Below are positions 1 to 9,072 of a stretch of DNA of 64,000 nucleotides, piece by piece. Position 1 is the first letter of the stretch; each line of letters begins with the position of its first letter. Source of the DNA: Bacteroidota bacterium (GTDB lineage Bacteria; Bacteroidota; Bacteroidia; UKL13-3); contig JAZKBU010000006.1 of the NCBI GenBank assembly GCA_040388375.1, positions 248,001-312,000 of the forward strand, read 5' to 3'. A model generated the notes under the pieces. It was not told the origin of the DNA. It ran no database searches and saw nothing but the letters and a program-made list of their open reading frames with translations. The position numbers were made by a program, and so were the translations under genes.

Positions 1-743
1 CCTGTGGTATTTCGCCTAGTAAAAATTAACCTGTTACGGGTTAAGTAATAGGTTTTTAAAGGGCTATGCTTACCTGTAGTAATTGATTCTTTGTGTAACA
101 CTTCTGAGTATCCGCAATACCAAATTTGAAAACCGGCTTTTTTTATACGTTCGCAAAAGTCCATTTCCTCGTAATACAAAAAGTATAACTCTGCTAATAG
201 GCCTACTTTATTTAAAGCCTCCCTGCTTATCATCATAGCTGCACCGTGGCCTAATTGTGTTTGGTAAGTGGTGTTATAGGCTGCTGTATTTTTTTCGCCA
301 AAGCCTACTGAAAATCCTCTTCCTGTATAAAAACTTATTCCTGTATGCCCTGCATATTGTATGGTATCGGGATGGTAATAGTATAACAACTTGGATGATG
401 CTATACCAATTTTAGGATTAGATTCCATTAAAGCTACCATAGGCTCTAAGAAATCTGCCTTTACTTCGGTATCGTTATTGAGTAAAAAAACATATTTACC
501 TTTAGCCTCGCGTATGGCTAAATTATTGCCCGCAGCAAAGCCTAAGTTTTTTTCGCTTTTTATTAAATGTATAAAAGGAAATTTTTCTTTTAAAATATCT
601 GGTGATTCTACTGAAGCATTATCAACTACAAATACTTCTATATTTTTATAGTTTATGTTTACAACTGAATGCAAAAACTCCTCGGTAATTTTATTACCGT
701 TATAGTTAACTGTAATTAAGGATACAAGAGGTAATTCACTCAT
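1..743 (-). CDS. GT2 family glycosyltransferase (rhamnosyltransferase-like), 3' end outside window
   Basis: Transfers a sugar from a nucleotide-sugar donor, probably while a surface polysaccharide repeat unit is assembled on its lipid carrier at the cytoplasmic face. Read on the minus strand from an ATG at 743, the frame is open to the window edge (about 247 codons). It begins MSELPLVSLITVNYNG, the usual GT-A beta strand. It then shows LNNDTEV, the nucleotide-binding DxD-type motif, and further on YYEEMDFCERIKKAG, the acceptor-side ED motif region of the WbbL/rhamnosyltransferase subgroup of GT2. The gene lies 19 nt after the stop of the polymerase/ligase-like gene and is the last visible gene of the leftward polysaccharide operon. 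Sugar specificity cannot be read from the sequence. The C-terminus lies outside the window. Confidence 0.9.
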   Translation of the reverse strand, partial: MSELPLVSLITVNYNGNKITEEFLHSVVNINYKNIEVFVVDNASVESPDILKEKFPFIHLIKSEKNLGFAAGNNLAIREAKGKYVFLLNNDTEVKADFLEPMVALMESNPKIGIASSKLLYYYHPDTIQYAGHTGISFYTGRGFSVGFGEKNTAAYNTTYQTQLGHGAAMMISREALNKVGLLAELYFLYYEEMDFCERIKKAGFQIWYCGYSEVLHKESITTGKHSPLKTYYLTRNRLIFTRRNTT

Positions 744-762
744 AACTGTTATTTAAGTTATA

Positions 763-2232
763 CTATTTTGCGGCAGCCTGTTTCAAGGCTAATAATTCTT
801 CGTCTCTTACAAACTCTTCGTCCAACACGTCAGCTATACAAAGGTAGGACATACTTACATACATTAATGCACCTATGGGCGACTGACCAAATATAGGATT
901 ACCTAAACTGGCTATAATAACACCAAAGAAACCGCCATACAAAGCAATTAGTTTTACCCGTAAATCGGGACTTCGTGTTCGGTTTACATTGGCATAACCA
1001 AACACCAAAACATAGGCTAAGCTAAATACATGTAAGAACAATCCTATAATTCCATTTTGCGCCCAAATGGATATAAACCAACTGTCGGTTGGCACATTAG
1101 CTAAAAACGAATCAGGATAATATTTTTTAGCCCAAGTATCAGTAGTACCAATACCAGCTCCAAAAGGTCTGCTCTCTAAATATTTTCTTATCAATCGTTG
1201 GTTTTGCATCCTTACAACCAAGGAAGCATCATTAGGATCCAGAGCCGTTCTTAGCCTAAAAATTTGGTAGTTACCCGAACCAATAGTAGAAAATTTCAGA
1301 AAACTAAAAATGACTAAAAAAACTAATCCTCCAAGCATTAACATTCGGAATTTTTTAATTAACAACAAGTAAAAAACAAAGCCGAATAGAATAACAAATA
1401 AAGGCCCACGCGAACCTGAAATAGAAAAACCAATAAATGAGAATATAGCCAATCCTGCATATATTAATCTAGTTTTTCGTGGATAAGGCCCAAGGCTTAA
1501 AATAAGTGCTAATAAGGAAGTAAAAGCCATGGTTGTTCCATATTGCCCTGCGTCTGAATAAAAAGAAAAAGCCCTTAATCTGCCATTTAGTATATGTGTT
1601 ATTTTGCCACCTCTTTCTAACCAAATATACTCGTAGTTATCAGGACCAAACCAAATTTGGCGAAGTCCCCAAAGGGTACTAAACACGGACCAAATCAATA
1701 TTAAATTAATAAAATTATTAAAGTACTTTTTATTGCCTAACCACAACAAGGTAATAACTACCACTTGAATTGAGTAAACGGAAAGTCCTCTAATAGCATA
1801 AAACATGGACTCTCTATTGGTAATTTCCGGATTGGCAATTTGTATCAATGTATAAACTAACCAGATTAAACTTACATAAAATATACCATTATGCATTTTA
1901 GATAAATCTTGCCATTTTACTTTTGAAAACATTGATAAAGTAGTGAGCAATAAAATAGCATCGACTGTTAGCCCCAGCGGCACATCGGGTATGTACCTGT
2001 TGATACCAATAAAAACAAAACAATAATTTAGGTAAAGGAAAAAACCAATATACGGATTATAAAAAACAAGCACAACTGCCGCAATAGCCAATGGTGCCAA
2101 TATTGCAATAGCGCCAAATGCTATTTGCCCACTTGAAATAACCATTGCAACAAGCACCGCAGCAAGCAAAACCATACCAAGCATGCTATACTGAGCTACA
2201 TAAGGCGTTAATGATTTTTGTTGTGGTCTCAT
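763..2232 (-). CDS. O-antigen ligase / Wzy-like polymerase family membrane protein
   Basis: Likely polymerises or ligates polysaccharide repeat units at the periplasmic face of the inner membrane. The 489-aa product is strongly hydrophobic, with roughly 10-12 predicted membrane segments (for example near residues 18-60 and 265-310). A long polar periplasmic loop lies at about residues 325-395. That loop carries the RPFGAGIGTTD stretch typical of the Wzy_C/O-antigen-ligase superfamily, where a small conserved motif follows an arginine. The gene abuts the flippase gene upstream with no gap and precedes the GT2 gene, an arrangement typical of Wzx/Wzy-dependent export. Family members share little sequence, so polymerase and ligase cannot be told apart here. 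The assignment rests on topology, the loop motif and context. Confidence 0.8.
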   Translation of the reverse strand: MRPQQKSLTPYVAQYSMLGMVLLAAVLVAMVISSGQIAFGAIAILAPLAIAAVVLVFYNPYIGFFLYLNYCFVFIGINRYIPDVPLGLTVDAILLLTTLSMFSKVKWQDLSKMHNGIFYVSLIWLVYTLIQIANPEITNRESMFYAIRGLSVYSIQVVVITLLWLGNKKYFNNFINLILIWSVFSTLWGLRQIWFGPDNYEYIWLERGGKITHILNGRLRAFSFYSDAGQYGTTMAFTSLLALILSLGPYPRKTRLIYAGLAIFSFIGFSISGSRGPLFVILFGFVFYLLLIKKFRMLMLGGLVFLVIFSFLKFSTIGSGNYQIFRLRTALDPNDASLVVRMQNQRLIRKYLESRPFGAGIGTTDTWAKKYYPDSFLANVPTDSWFISIWAQNGIIGLFLHVFSLAYVLVFGYANVNRTRSPDLRVKLIALYGGFFGVIIASLGNPIFGQSPIGALMYVSMSYLCIADVLDEEFVRDEELLALKQAAAK

Positions 2233-3567
2233 TTATTTTTTTGATTGTGTTATCTGATTAAATTTATTCTGCATTTCTTCATAGCCTAATACAAACAGGT
2301 TGGTGAAGCTAACATCAATTTGCTTTTTTAATAGTATCATGCCATACAACACACCTGTTGCAAAAGTTAAAGTACTAACAATGGCCACTGATTCTAAGGT
2401 TCCGAATATTTTTAAACAAACTATATCGCCTATTACATTAACTGAAAGCATGAGTATAACTTTAATAAAATTGAGTTGTGGCTTATCAATAATATCAAGC
2501 ATTACACCACTCAGTTTATCAATAGGTGTTAAAGCTGTATAAACAGCAAACAGCCGTAAAATAATGGCCGCATCTTTGTATTGAACACCCGCCAATAGCA
2601 CAACTATTTGCTCAGCAAACACAAAACAAAACAGCGCTGCGGGCAATAACAATAAAAACAAAAAACCTGTTTTGCGCTCAAACTCTTTGCGCAGTAAAGG
2701 AATATCGTTTTTGGCATGCAGGGCTGACAACAATGGCATATTGGTAATAGCAAAACTCCTGATAACCAATTCAAATACTTCAACCACCTTGGATGGTACG
2801 CTATAGGTTGCTACGGCTACACTATTCATAAATTTCCCGATTAAAAAAGAATCGGAATTTTTAATAAGATTAGAACCTATTAAAGTACCCATACTAAACT
2901 TACCAAAATGAAATAAACCGGTTAATGATTTATGTGTTCTGTGTACATAATAATTAAACCCTGTCCACCCTTTTATAATACAAAAAACGGTTGTTAAAAC
3001 CTGCGCAATGGTATAGGCTATTAATACATAAAAAATGCGTTGCTCTGTAAATAAAAGCAGCATGGGTAAAATAAGCACTACAAATAGTATTTGATTTACG
3101 ATGCGAACTATACTCATTTGCAGTATTTGCATACGTGCATTTAAATACCAAGTAGCAAAATTAAAGGGCATTGAAAATATGCCGATTAACAGGTACCACA
3201 TAAAAAAATAATGATATTCGTTTAAAACATTAAATAGATAAAAGAACAAATAAATAATACCTATTACTACACTGTAAATTAAGGTAACCAAAAAAGAAAG
3301 TTGAAGGGATGAGCCCACAATTGTTTTTTCTTCTTCTGGCGATTTGGCTTGTGTATAGTTTTTTATAAATGCATTTAAAACCAAACCTGTCCTTAGGGTA
3401 TCAAATATGCCATAAGTAGCTAAAAACAAAACCCAAGTACCAAACTCCTGCTTATTGGTAAACCTTGCCAGTATTGAAAATGAGAGCATCCCTAAAAGCG
3501 CGCTTACCCCATTGCCAAGCAATGAGGTAAAACTTTTACTTTTAAATACTTCTAGTAATCCTTTCAT
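2233..3567 (-). CDS. Wzx-like oligosaccharide flippase (MOP superfamily)
   Basis: Predicted to flip lipid-linked oligosaccharide across the inner membrane. The 444-aa protein opens with KSFTSLLGNGVSALLGMLSF, the first transmembrane helix typical of the polysaccharide biosynthesis (PST/Wzx) branch of the MOP exporters. Hydrophobic helices follow at regular intervals, to about 12 in total. The early motif ARFTNKQEFGTWVL is typical of the family (R-x-x-x-x-x-x-FG). Length is normal. The gene ends one base before the ligase-like gene starts and begins 21 nt after the stop of the co-polymerase gene, so all are probably co-transcribed and form one Wzx/Wzy pathway. Substrate unknown. Confidence 0.85.
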   Translation of the reverse strand: MKGLLEVFKSKSFTSLLGNGVSALLGMLSFSILARFTNKQEFGTWVLFLATYGIFDTLRTGLVLNAFIKNYTQAKSPEEEKTIVGSSLQLSFLVTLIYSVVIGIIYLFFYLFNVLNEYHYFFMWYLLIGIFSMPFNFATWYLNARMQILQMSIVRIVNQILFVVLILPMLLLFTEQRIFYVLIAYTIAQVLTTVFCIIKGWTGFNYYVHRTHKSLTGLFHFGKFSMGTLIGSNLIKNSDSFLIGKFMNSVAVATYSVPSKVVEVFELVIRSFAITNMPLLSALHAKNDIPLLRKEFERKTGFLFLLLLPAALFCFVFAEQIVVLLAGVQYKDAAIILRLFAVYTALTPIDKLSGVMLDIIDKPQLNFIKVILMLSVNVIGDIVCLKIFGTLESVAIVSTLTFATGVLYGMILLKKQIDVSFTNLFVLGYEEMQNKFNQITQSKK

Positions 3568-3588
3568 TAAAATAGGTGGTGTGTCTTA

Positions 3589-5769
3589 CTAAGCTTTCAC
3601 CAAAGCACTTTTCACATTGCCAAGTCCTCTTCTTGTTGATTCACCAACTAAGTTTTCTAAATTTTCCGGTGCTACATAATTCAACCAAACCATTATTTTG
3701 TTTTCGTTACTTGATGCTTTTCTGAATAAATTCAGGATATAGTTATCTGAACTGGTCCATGATCTTCTACTGTCAAGCAACATCAACGACAATCTTGAAT
3801 TTTTGATTAACTGGTTTGGTATTGCATTTACGCTAATAGCAGGGATTTCTAAAATAATAAAGTTATAAGCTTCTCTGTTTACTCTTGAAAACTCCGGCAA
3901 TAAATTTTGTTCTGAACGGGCACTAAACAATTTGCTGGTTACATCGTACCTCAATGTTCTAAACTTTCTATCTTCTGTTTCTATGTCATCTACACGTTCA
4001 TCGTTGGTAATAAACAATACTGAATAGTCTAAACTGTATAGCTTCTCGGCTAATTTGTTAGCGGCATAGGTTTTACCTTCTTGCTCCCTATTACTAATAA
4101 TGGTAATTAAATAATTATTGGCTGCTTCGGGGTTTGACTCTAACTCAATTTTCAAGTTGGACACTGCATAATCCAATAATGTATTTTCCATTCGGGCAGC
4201 ACTTAAATTAGAACCTCCCGTAGTTGGCAGTGCACTAAATATTTGCAAGCCCGTTAACTGCTCTGCACGTATGGTATCTTTTATCGAAACATCTAACAGT
4301 TCTTTTGCCATAAAATAAGTCAATAACAAAAAGAAACCTGATAAGAACGAAATAATAATTAACAACAAACGCTTGCTTGGTAATGGTTTTGTTGGATAAG
4401 TAGGGTTATCCATTATTTGTAAATTATTGCTCATTTCAATATTTTGTTGACGTAATTTAGCCAAGTGCAATCCGTGCAGAATTTCTAAATATTGTCTTTC
4501 TGCAACATCTACTTCTCTATCCAATCTGTTTAACTGCATACCAAGTGGCGAGTATTCTGCATACTGTCTGTCAAACTCTTTTCTTCTGTCTATATGTACT
4601 TTTAACCTTGCTTCTGACTCATCAGCACCCAATGTTTCTTCCAACCATTTATTTAACATATTGGTTTGTGGTACTGACTCTATGGTATTGTTTAAGCTAT
4701 AATATTGCAATACATATAATTGAATTTCTTTTTTTAATGTATTGGCTTTATTAATCATTGGTTGAATTGAAGTAGGGGTATTGCCATATATTTTAGCTCT
4801 TTCAATGGTTTCGTTTAAAGCACCTAATTCTTTTCTTTTCTTGTTTAACTCTTCATTATTTTTAAGTAAAATTTCTCTGCTCTCCAGCTTATCTTCTAAG
4901 CGGGCAATAGCACGTTTTTTACCTTCATAATTCATTAACTCTTTATAGTAGTCTGTTTCATTAGTCTCTTTTTCTTCCGCTAAAAATTTCGACTGCTCAT
5001 GGTAATTGATAATTTTATTACGTACCCCAAAATCTTTCAATTTATTTTCTGAGTTGTTCAAATCGGCAGCAGCTTCTTTTAACCTTGCTTCAAACCATTT
5101 TACTACGTTAATGGTTTCTGAACCTTTTAAGTATTTGTATTTGGTAATGAATGATTCTGATAAAAATTTAATAGTCCAAACGGCTACACCCGGGTCACTT
5201 GATTTATAAGAAATATCCAGGAAATCTGATGCTTGTTTTCTTTCTGCAGTTAAATTGGCATTTAATACTTCAATACTATAAAATCCTTTGTTATCATTTA
5301 TTAGCTGGGCTATTATATTATCGCCTGTTGAGTGGTATTCTTTGGTTATTTTTTCAATTGTTTCTGCTTCATTTTTTCCTACCAATGTTGTTCTGTCAGT
5401 TGGCGGTATTCTTTCCTGTAACTTTAAAAAACCTTCCTGACTTAGAATAGCCGGATCAACATCTTGCAGTAATAAGTGTTTCGCTAGTAATTTTATAGAC
5501 ACGTCTTCTAATGTTTGACGCGAACGTATGGTTACCAATAAATTATCAAATGCATTGTTAATAGCAAAATAATCGAAAGGTGCAGCGCCACCCTCACCTG
5601 ATGAAAGGCTTGCACCTGATGCAATACCAGTGTATATGCTCGCACCAGATACGTATTCCTTGGGAGTTTTGGCCGTTAAAAAATAAACCAAAACTGCAAT
5701 TAATGATGGAAACAGTATTAACCATTTAAGGTTCTTTCCTATTACACGTGTAAACTGTTGAAAGTTCAT
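3589..5769 (-). CDS. Polysaccharide co-polymerase (Wzz domain) with degenerate BY-kinase-like C-terminus
   Basis: A 726-aa inner-membrane protein likely to set chain length or organise export of the polysaccharide. The N-terminal Wzz domain has TM1 at about residues 15-32 and a long periplasmic coiled coil between about 220 and 450. The proline-rich NPTYPTKPLPSKR segment precedes TM2 at about 480-500. The C-terminal cytoplasmic part (about 540-726) is shaped like the P-loop domain of Wzc/CpsD tyrosine kinases. However, the Walker A region reads SNREQEGKT, with GKT kept and earlier glycines missing, and the Walker A' strand ends LFITND instead of an IDxDxR-type motif. There is no tyrosine-rich tail. 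It is therefore probably a GumC/Wzz-type co-polymerase with a weak or inactive kinase domain. It follows the TolC-like gene by 39 nt. Confidence 0.85.
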   Translation of the reverse strand: MNFQQFTRVIGKNLKWLILFPSLIAVLVYFLTAKTPKEYVSGASIYTGIASGASLSSGEGGAAPFDYFAINNAFDNLLVTIRSRQTLEDVSIKLLAKHLLLQDVDPAILSQEGFLKLQERIPPTDRTTLVGKNEAETIEKITKEYHSTGDNIIAQLINDNKGFYSIEVLNANLTAERKQASDFLDISYKSSDPGVAVWTIKFLSESFITKYKYLKGSETINVVKWFEARLKEAAADLNNSENKLKDFGVRNKIINYHEQSKFLAEEKETNETDYYKELMNYEGKKRAIARLEDKLESREILLKNNEELNKKRKELGALNETIERAKIYGNTPTSIQPMINKANTLKKEIQLYVLQYYSLNNTIESVPQTNMLNKWLEETLGADESEARLKVHIDRRKEFDRQYAEYSPLGMQLNRLDREVDVAERQYLEILHGLHLAKLRQQNIEMSNNLQIMDNPTYPTKPLPSKRLLLIIISFLSGFFLLLTYFMAKELLDVSIKDTIRAEQLTGLQIFSALPTTGGSNLSAARMENTLLDYAVSNLKIELESNPEAANNYLITIISNREQEGKTYAANKLAEKLYSLDYSVLFITNDERVDDIETEDRKFRTLRYDVTSKLFSARSEQNLLPEFSRVNREAYNFIILEIPAISVNAIPNQLIKNSRLSLMLLDSRRSWTSSDNYILNLFRKASSNENKIMVWLNYVAPENLENLVGESTRRGLGNVKSALVKA

Positions 5770-5808
5770 ATACTTAGTGTTTAATTTTATAAATTATTTT
5801 GTTCAATT

Positions 5809-6564
5809 CTATTTTCTTTTCAAAGTAGCCAGCTTTACATTCACCATTACTTGCAAACGCTCGTAAAAATTGATGTAATACTTTTCTGAATCTTCTTTTG
5901 CCGCAATGGCAATAGCCAAAATATTTTTTTGACGTGCGTATTCAGAAATATGTATGGTGCCTTCTTTAAATTCTTTTTCGGCTACTGCACAAGCTATTTG
6001 TTGTACAAACAAATCTTCATTACGTGCCTTAAATATTTTCTGCCAACCAATCATATTGGTATACATATCCACAACTCCTTGCTTATATATTAAAGCTTCC
6101 ACATCCTTTTTATGCTTAGCAACCATCAATTGTGCTTTGGCTTGGTTCACTCTTCCCTTGTATCCTAAATAATCAAAAGCTGATAAGCGAATATCAATAC
6201 CTGTTCTGTATCCATCATAAATAGTAGTAAATGGTGCCGCAGGACCTGACTGTAACTGACCTACGAAATAGGGTAAATCACCTTGTGAATAGTTAAAAAA
6301 TACGCCTATTCCTTGTGTCCATATTTTTTTCACGTAGTGTATATTCCACCTGTAAGCGTCCGCCTGCGCTGCTTCTAGGCGTTGCAACGGATTATTTCTC
6401 AAGCCAATTTCTATCAATGAATCCAGTGGAGGAAGTATTTCCTCAATATCTATCATAGGATCGATCACACTATCCCTGGTTGCTTGTGCACTAACATTTA
6501 ACTGCGTTGCAAAAAGTAATAAGGCTACAATTAATTTATACAAACTTTTCATCAGTTTACTCAT
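5809..6564 (-). CDS. Half-size TolC-family outer membrane protein
   Basis: The first gene of the leftward polysaccharide operon encodes a 251-aa exported protein. Its signal peptide ends near ...LNVSAQA (about residues 1-28). The region LDSLIEIGLRNNPLQRLEAA matches the start of an outer-membrane-factor repeat, where a helix with NP sits near the N-terminus. A barrel strand-like segment follows (IGVFFNYSQGD, TGIDIRLSAFD). Long amphipathic helices then include AKAQLMVAKHKKDVE and a C-terminal coiled part. Normal TolC proteins are about 420-480 aa with two such repeats, so this one is about one repeat long. It ends at its own stop with no sign of frameshift. No Wza/OPX gene is visible nearby, so it may be part of the outer-membrane step, but this is inference. 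Confidence 0.65.
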   Translation of the reverse strand: MSKLMKSLYKLIVALLLFATQLNVSAQATRDSVIDPMIDIEEILPPLDSLIEIGLRNNPLQRLEAAQADAYRWNIHYVKKIWTQGIGVFFNYSQGDLPYFVGQLQSGPAAPFTTIYDGYRTGIDIRLSAFDYLGYKGRVNQAKAQLMVAKHKKDVEALIYKQGVVDMYTNMIGWQKIFKARNEDLFVQQIACAVAEKEFKEGTIHISEYARQKNILAIAIAAKEDSEKYYINFYERLQVMVNVKLATLKRK

Positions 6565-6735
6565 TGGTTATTTTGCCGAACATTTATTGCATCAAAGTAA
6601 ATTGAATAGCAGATAATATAGTTTTACAGTTATTTACACTGAATGTATTAGTGTCTATTTTTTTAAAAACGGCTATTTAATAATTGATTTTACAGAACAT
6701 ATTGATAAACTTGTAGAAAGTTCAATTGTAGAATT

Positions 6736-7938
6736 ATGCTAGTAAAAGATAGGGATATTATAGTGGTTGGCCTCCAACCATGGGATAATGAGATAGGTAG
6801 TAATTGTAAAAACATTGCAATGGAATTTGCTAAGCATAACAGGGTATTATATGTTAATTATCCACTAGACAGAATCAGTATTAAGAGAGAAATGAATAAT
6901 CCATTAATCGCAAAACGGATTGATATAATACAAAATGACAAAGAAAATTTATTCCAGATAAACGACCATTTATTTCAACTTTTTCCTAAATGCATTTTAG
7001 AAAGTGCTAACTTTATTCCATTCACTTTTTTATTTAAATGGATTAATAAAATTAACAACAATCGTTTTGCTGATCAGATAAAAATAGCCATTGATAAATT
7101 GGGTTTTAAAAACTATATTTTATTTAACGATAGTGATATGTTCAGGAGTTATTATTTACCTGAATTATTAAAGCCTGATTTAAGCGTATATTATACACGC
7201 GATAACTTAATGAGTGTTCCTTACTGGTATAAACATGGCCACATATTGGAGCCAGAGATAATGGCTAAAAGCACTGTAGTTACTGCCAATTCAACGTACT
7301 TAGCTGATGTAGCAAGAGCACATAACAAACAAAGTTTTTATGTTGGGCAGGGATGTGAAACGGAAGCTTTTGATTTAACAAAAATACACCATGTGCCCAA
7401 TGATATTGAAAATATTAAAGGGCCTATTATTGGTTATATTGGTGCTTTGTATCAATTACGTTTAGACCTTGAATTAATTGAACATATAGCTAAAACAAAA
7501 CCTGCTTGGAGTATAGTACTTATTGGCCCTGAAGACGATGCTTTTAAACAATCGCCTTTACACCAATTAAGCAACGTACATTTTTTAGGTTTAAAAGATA
7601 GTCAGGAGTTACCAGCTTACTTAGCTAAATTTGATGTAGCCATTAACCCGCAAATATTAAATGAAGTAACCATTGGTAATTATCCCAGAAAAATAGATGA
7701 GTACCTGGCTATGGGTAAACCCACTGTTGCTACTGAAACCAAAGCTATGGAAATTTTTAAAGACCATACTTACTTAGGCAAAACCAAAGAAGACTATATA
7801 GTGCTTATTGAAAAAGCGCTACAAGAAAATAACCAACAAAAACAAGAAGATAGAATTAAATTTGCCCGTTCACATACTTGGGAAAACAGTGTTGCCGAAA
7901 TATACAAAGCTATTTTAGCCGTTGATAAAAGTAAGTAA
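6736..7938 (+). CDS. GT4-type (group 1) glycosyltransferase
   Basis: Glycosyl transfer for surface polysaccharide, cytoplasmic or membrane-associated. The 400-aa product has the GT-B two-Rossmann layout. The N-terminal half opens RDIIVVGLQPWDNEIGSN, and the C-terminal half contains GPIIGYIGALYQLRLDLELI, WSIVLIGPEDD, VHFLGLKD and the donor-binding region YPRKIDEYLAMGKPTVAT. This last segment corresponds to the E-x7-E/PxK region of GT4 enzymes. The start is an ATG 171 nt from the divergent TolC-like gene, so the intergenic region probably holds two opposed promoters. It is followed 34 nt later by an acyltransferase, suggesting a small rightward operon that decorates the same polysaccharide. Donor and acceptor unknown. 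Confidence 0.88.
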   Translation: MLVKDRDIIVVGLQPWDNEIGSNCKNIAMEFAKHNRVLYVNYPLDRISIKREMNNPLIAKRIDIIQNDKENLFQINDHLFQLFPKCILESANFIPFTFLFKWINKINNNRFADQIKIAIDKLGFKNYILFNDSDMFRSYYLPELLKPDLSVYYTRDNLMSVPYWYKHGHILEPEIMAKSTVVTANSTYLADVARAHNKQSFYVGQGCETEAFDLTKIHHVPNDIENIKGPIIGYIGALYQLRLDLELIEHIAKTKPAWSIVLIGPEDDAFKQSPLHQLSNVHFLGLKDSQELPAYLAKFDVAINPQILNEVTIGNYPRKIDEYLAMGKPTVATETKAMEIFKDHTYLGKTKEDYIVLIEKALQENNQQKQEDRIKFARSHTWENSVAEIYKAILAVDKSK

Positions 7939-7972
7939 CACTACATAAAATTTAAACCACACCATAATACCT

Positions 7973-8587
7973 ATGTCAATAGTAAGTACTATTAAAAGCA
8001 ATCCTAATTTGAAAAAATTTGTTCATTGGATGCTTATACCACGTCATCAAGCCAGACCTCGTACATGGGTAAAATGGTTTGTAAATCCATTTATTCATAA
8101 AAAAGGAAAAGGTGCTTCTATTAAGTATAGAACGCGTATTGATGTATTGCCTTTTAATAAATTTGAATTGGGTAACAACTCTACTATCGAAGATTTTTGT
8201 ACCGTTAATAATGGCGTAGGTGATGTTATAATTGGTTCAGGAGTTAGAATAGGTATGAGCAATGTGGTAATAGGACCCGTGCAAATTGGCAACAATGTTA
8301 TTTTTGCTCAAAATATTGTTATAAGTGGATTGAATCATGGTTATGAAGACATTAATACACCCATTTGCAAACAACCAACAAGCACCGCTAAAATTATAGT
8401 AGAAGACGATAGTTGGATTGGAGCCAATGCTGTTATTACTGCGGGCGTTACTATTGGAAAACACTGTGTAGTTGCGGCAGGGGCTGTAGTTACAAAAAGT
8501 ATTCCTCCTTACTCTATTGCTGTTGGAAATCCGGCAAGGGTTATTAAACAATATAACTTTGAAACCAAAGAATGGGCCAGGGTGTAA
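7973..8587 (+). CDS. Left-handed beta-helix (hexapeptide repeat) acyltransferase
   Basis: Likely O-acetyltransferase acting on a sugar of the polysaccharide or its precursor with acetyl-CoA as donor. The 204-aa protein has a short basic N-terminal region, then hexapeptide turns: IEDFCTVNNGVGDVIIGSG, VRIGMSNVVIGPVQIG, and the C-terminal set WIGANAVITAGVTIGKH and VVAAGAVVTKSIPPYSIAVG. It ends with GNPARVIKQ, the hallmark of the WbbJ/LacA/Maa acyltransferases. ISGLNHGYEDIN contains the catalytic His of this group. Length is normal. It is downstream of, and probably co-transcribed with, the GT4 gene at 6736. The acceptor is not known; the assignment to O-acetylation rather than N-acylation comes from the WbbJ-like features. 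Confidence 0.88.
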   Translation: MSIVSTIKSNPNLKKFVHWMLIPRHQARPRTWVKWFVNPFIHKKGKGASIKYRTRIDVLPFNKFELGNNSTIEDFCTVNNGVGDVIIGSGVRIGMSNVVIGPVQIGNNVIFAQNIVISGLNHGYEDINTPICKQPTSTAKIIVEDDSWIGANAVITAGVTIGKHCVVAAGAVVTKSIPPYSIAVGNPARVIKQYNFETKEWARV

Positions 8588-8624
8588 ACCATACTTTTAT
8601 CAAATCTAAACTTGAATTAACTCA

Positions 8625-8655
8625 TTTGTTAAGTACTTTATTTTAAATAATTTTG
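8625..8655 (+). promoter_or_regulatory. Bacteroidota-type promoter for the cytochrome c gene
   Basis: TTTG at 8625-8628 is followed after 19 nt by TAATTTTG at 8648-8655. This matches the -33 TTTG and -7 TAnnTTTG elements described for Bacteroides and Flavobacterium. The implied transcript start, about 7 nt downstream, gives a short leader of roughly 15 nt before the ATG at 8678. Confidence 0.6.
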
Positions 8656-8677
8656 ATGGGTAAAACAGAGTTAGACC

Positions 8678-9070
8678 ATGAAAAAGTTAATCATTAGTAC
8701 CTTATCGTTAAGTATTATTTTATCAATATTGGCTTGCTCTTCGGGCAATGAACAAAACAATACGGAAACTACTACTGAACAAACCAGTACAGCACCTAGC
8801 AGTGAAGCAGTGGTTGTACCTGACGACATTAATGACTTATTGAGTAAAAACACTTGTTTAAGCTGCCATGATGCCAACGATAGAATTGTTGGCCCTGCTT
8901 ACAAAGAAATTGCTCAACGTAATTATACCGATGAGCAAATTGTGGAGTTAATATACAAGCCTAATCCAAGCAACTGGCCTGATTACCCAACTCCCATGAT
9001 AGGGCTACCCAATGTACCGAAAGAAGAAGCCCTTAAAATTGCAGCATGGATTAACAGCCTGAAAAAGTAA
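8678..9070 (+). CDS. Lipoprotein c-type monoheme cytochrome
   Basis: A 130-aa electron-carrier candidate anchored on the periplasmic side. Residues 1-20 form a lipoprotein signal with the lipobox ending SILAC20. A low-complexity Thr/Ser/Glu linker runs to about residue 45. The heme attachment motif is C60-L-S-C-H64, followed by VGPAYKEIA, which is typical of class I cytochromes c551/c552. The probable axial methionine is M107 in YPTPMIGLP, and the C-terminal helix is EEALKIAAWINSLKK. No oxidase or dehydrogenase subunit is adjacent, so the redox partner cannot be named. The gene has its own promoter and is convergent with the rsmB-like gene, whose stop is 2 nt away; no terminator hairpin is visible between them. 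Confidence 0.92.
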   Translation: MKKLIISTLSLSIILSILACSSGNEQNNTETTTEQTSTAPSSEAVVVPDDINDLLSKNTCLSCHDANDRIVGPAYKEIAQRNYTDEQIVELIYKPNPSNWPDYPTPMIGLPNVPKEEALKIAAWINSLKK

Positions 9071-9072
9071 TT

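Noticed and set aside
391..651. Forward-strand open frame over the partial GT2 gene
   Set aside because: Antisense to a well-conserved glycosyltransferase frame, with no domain features of its own.
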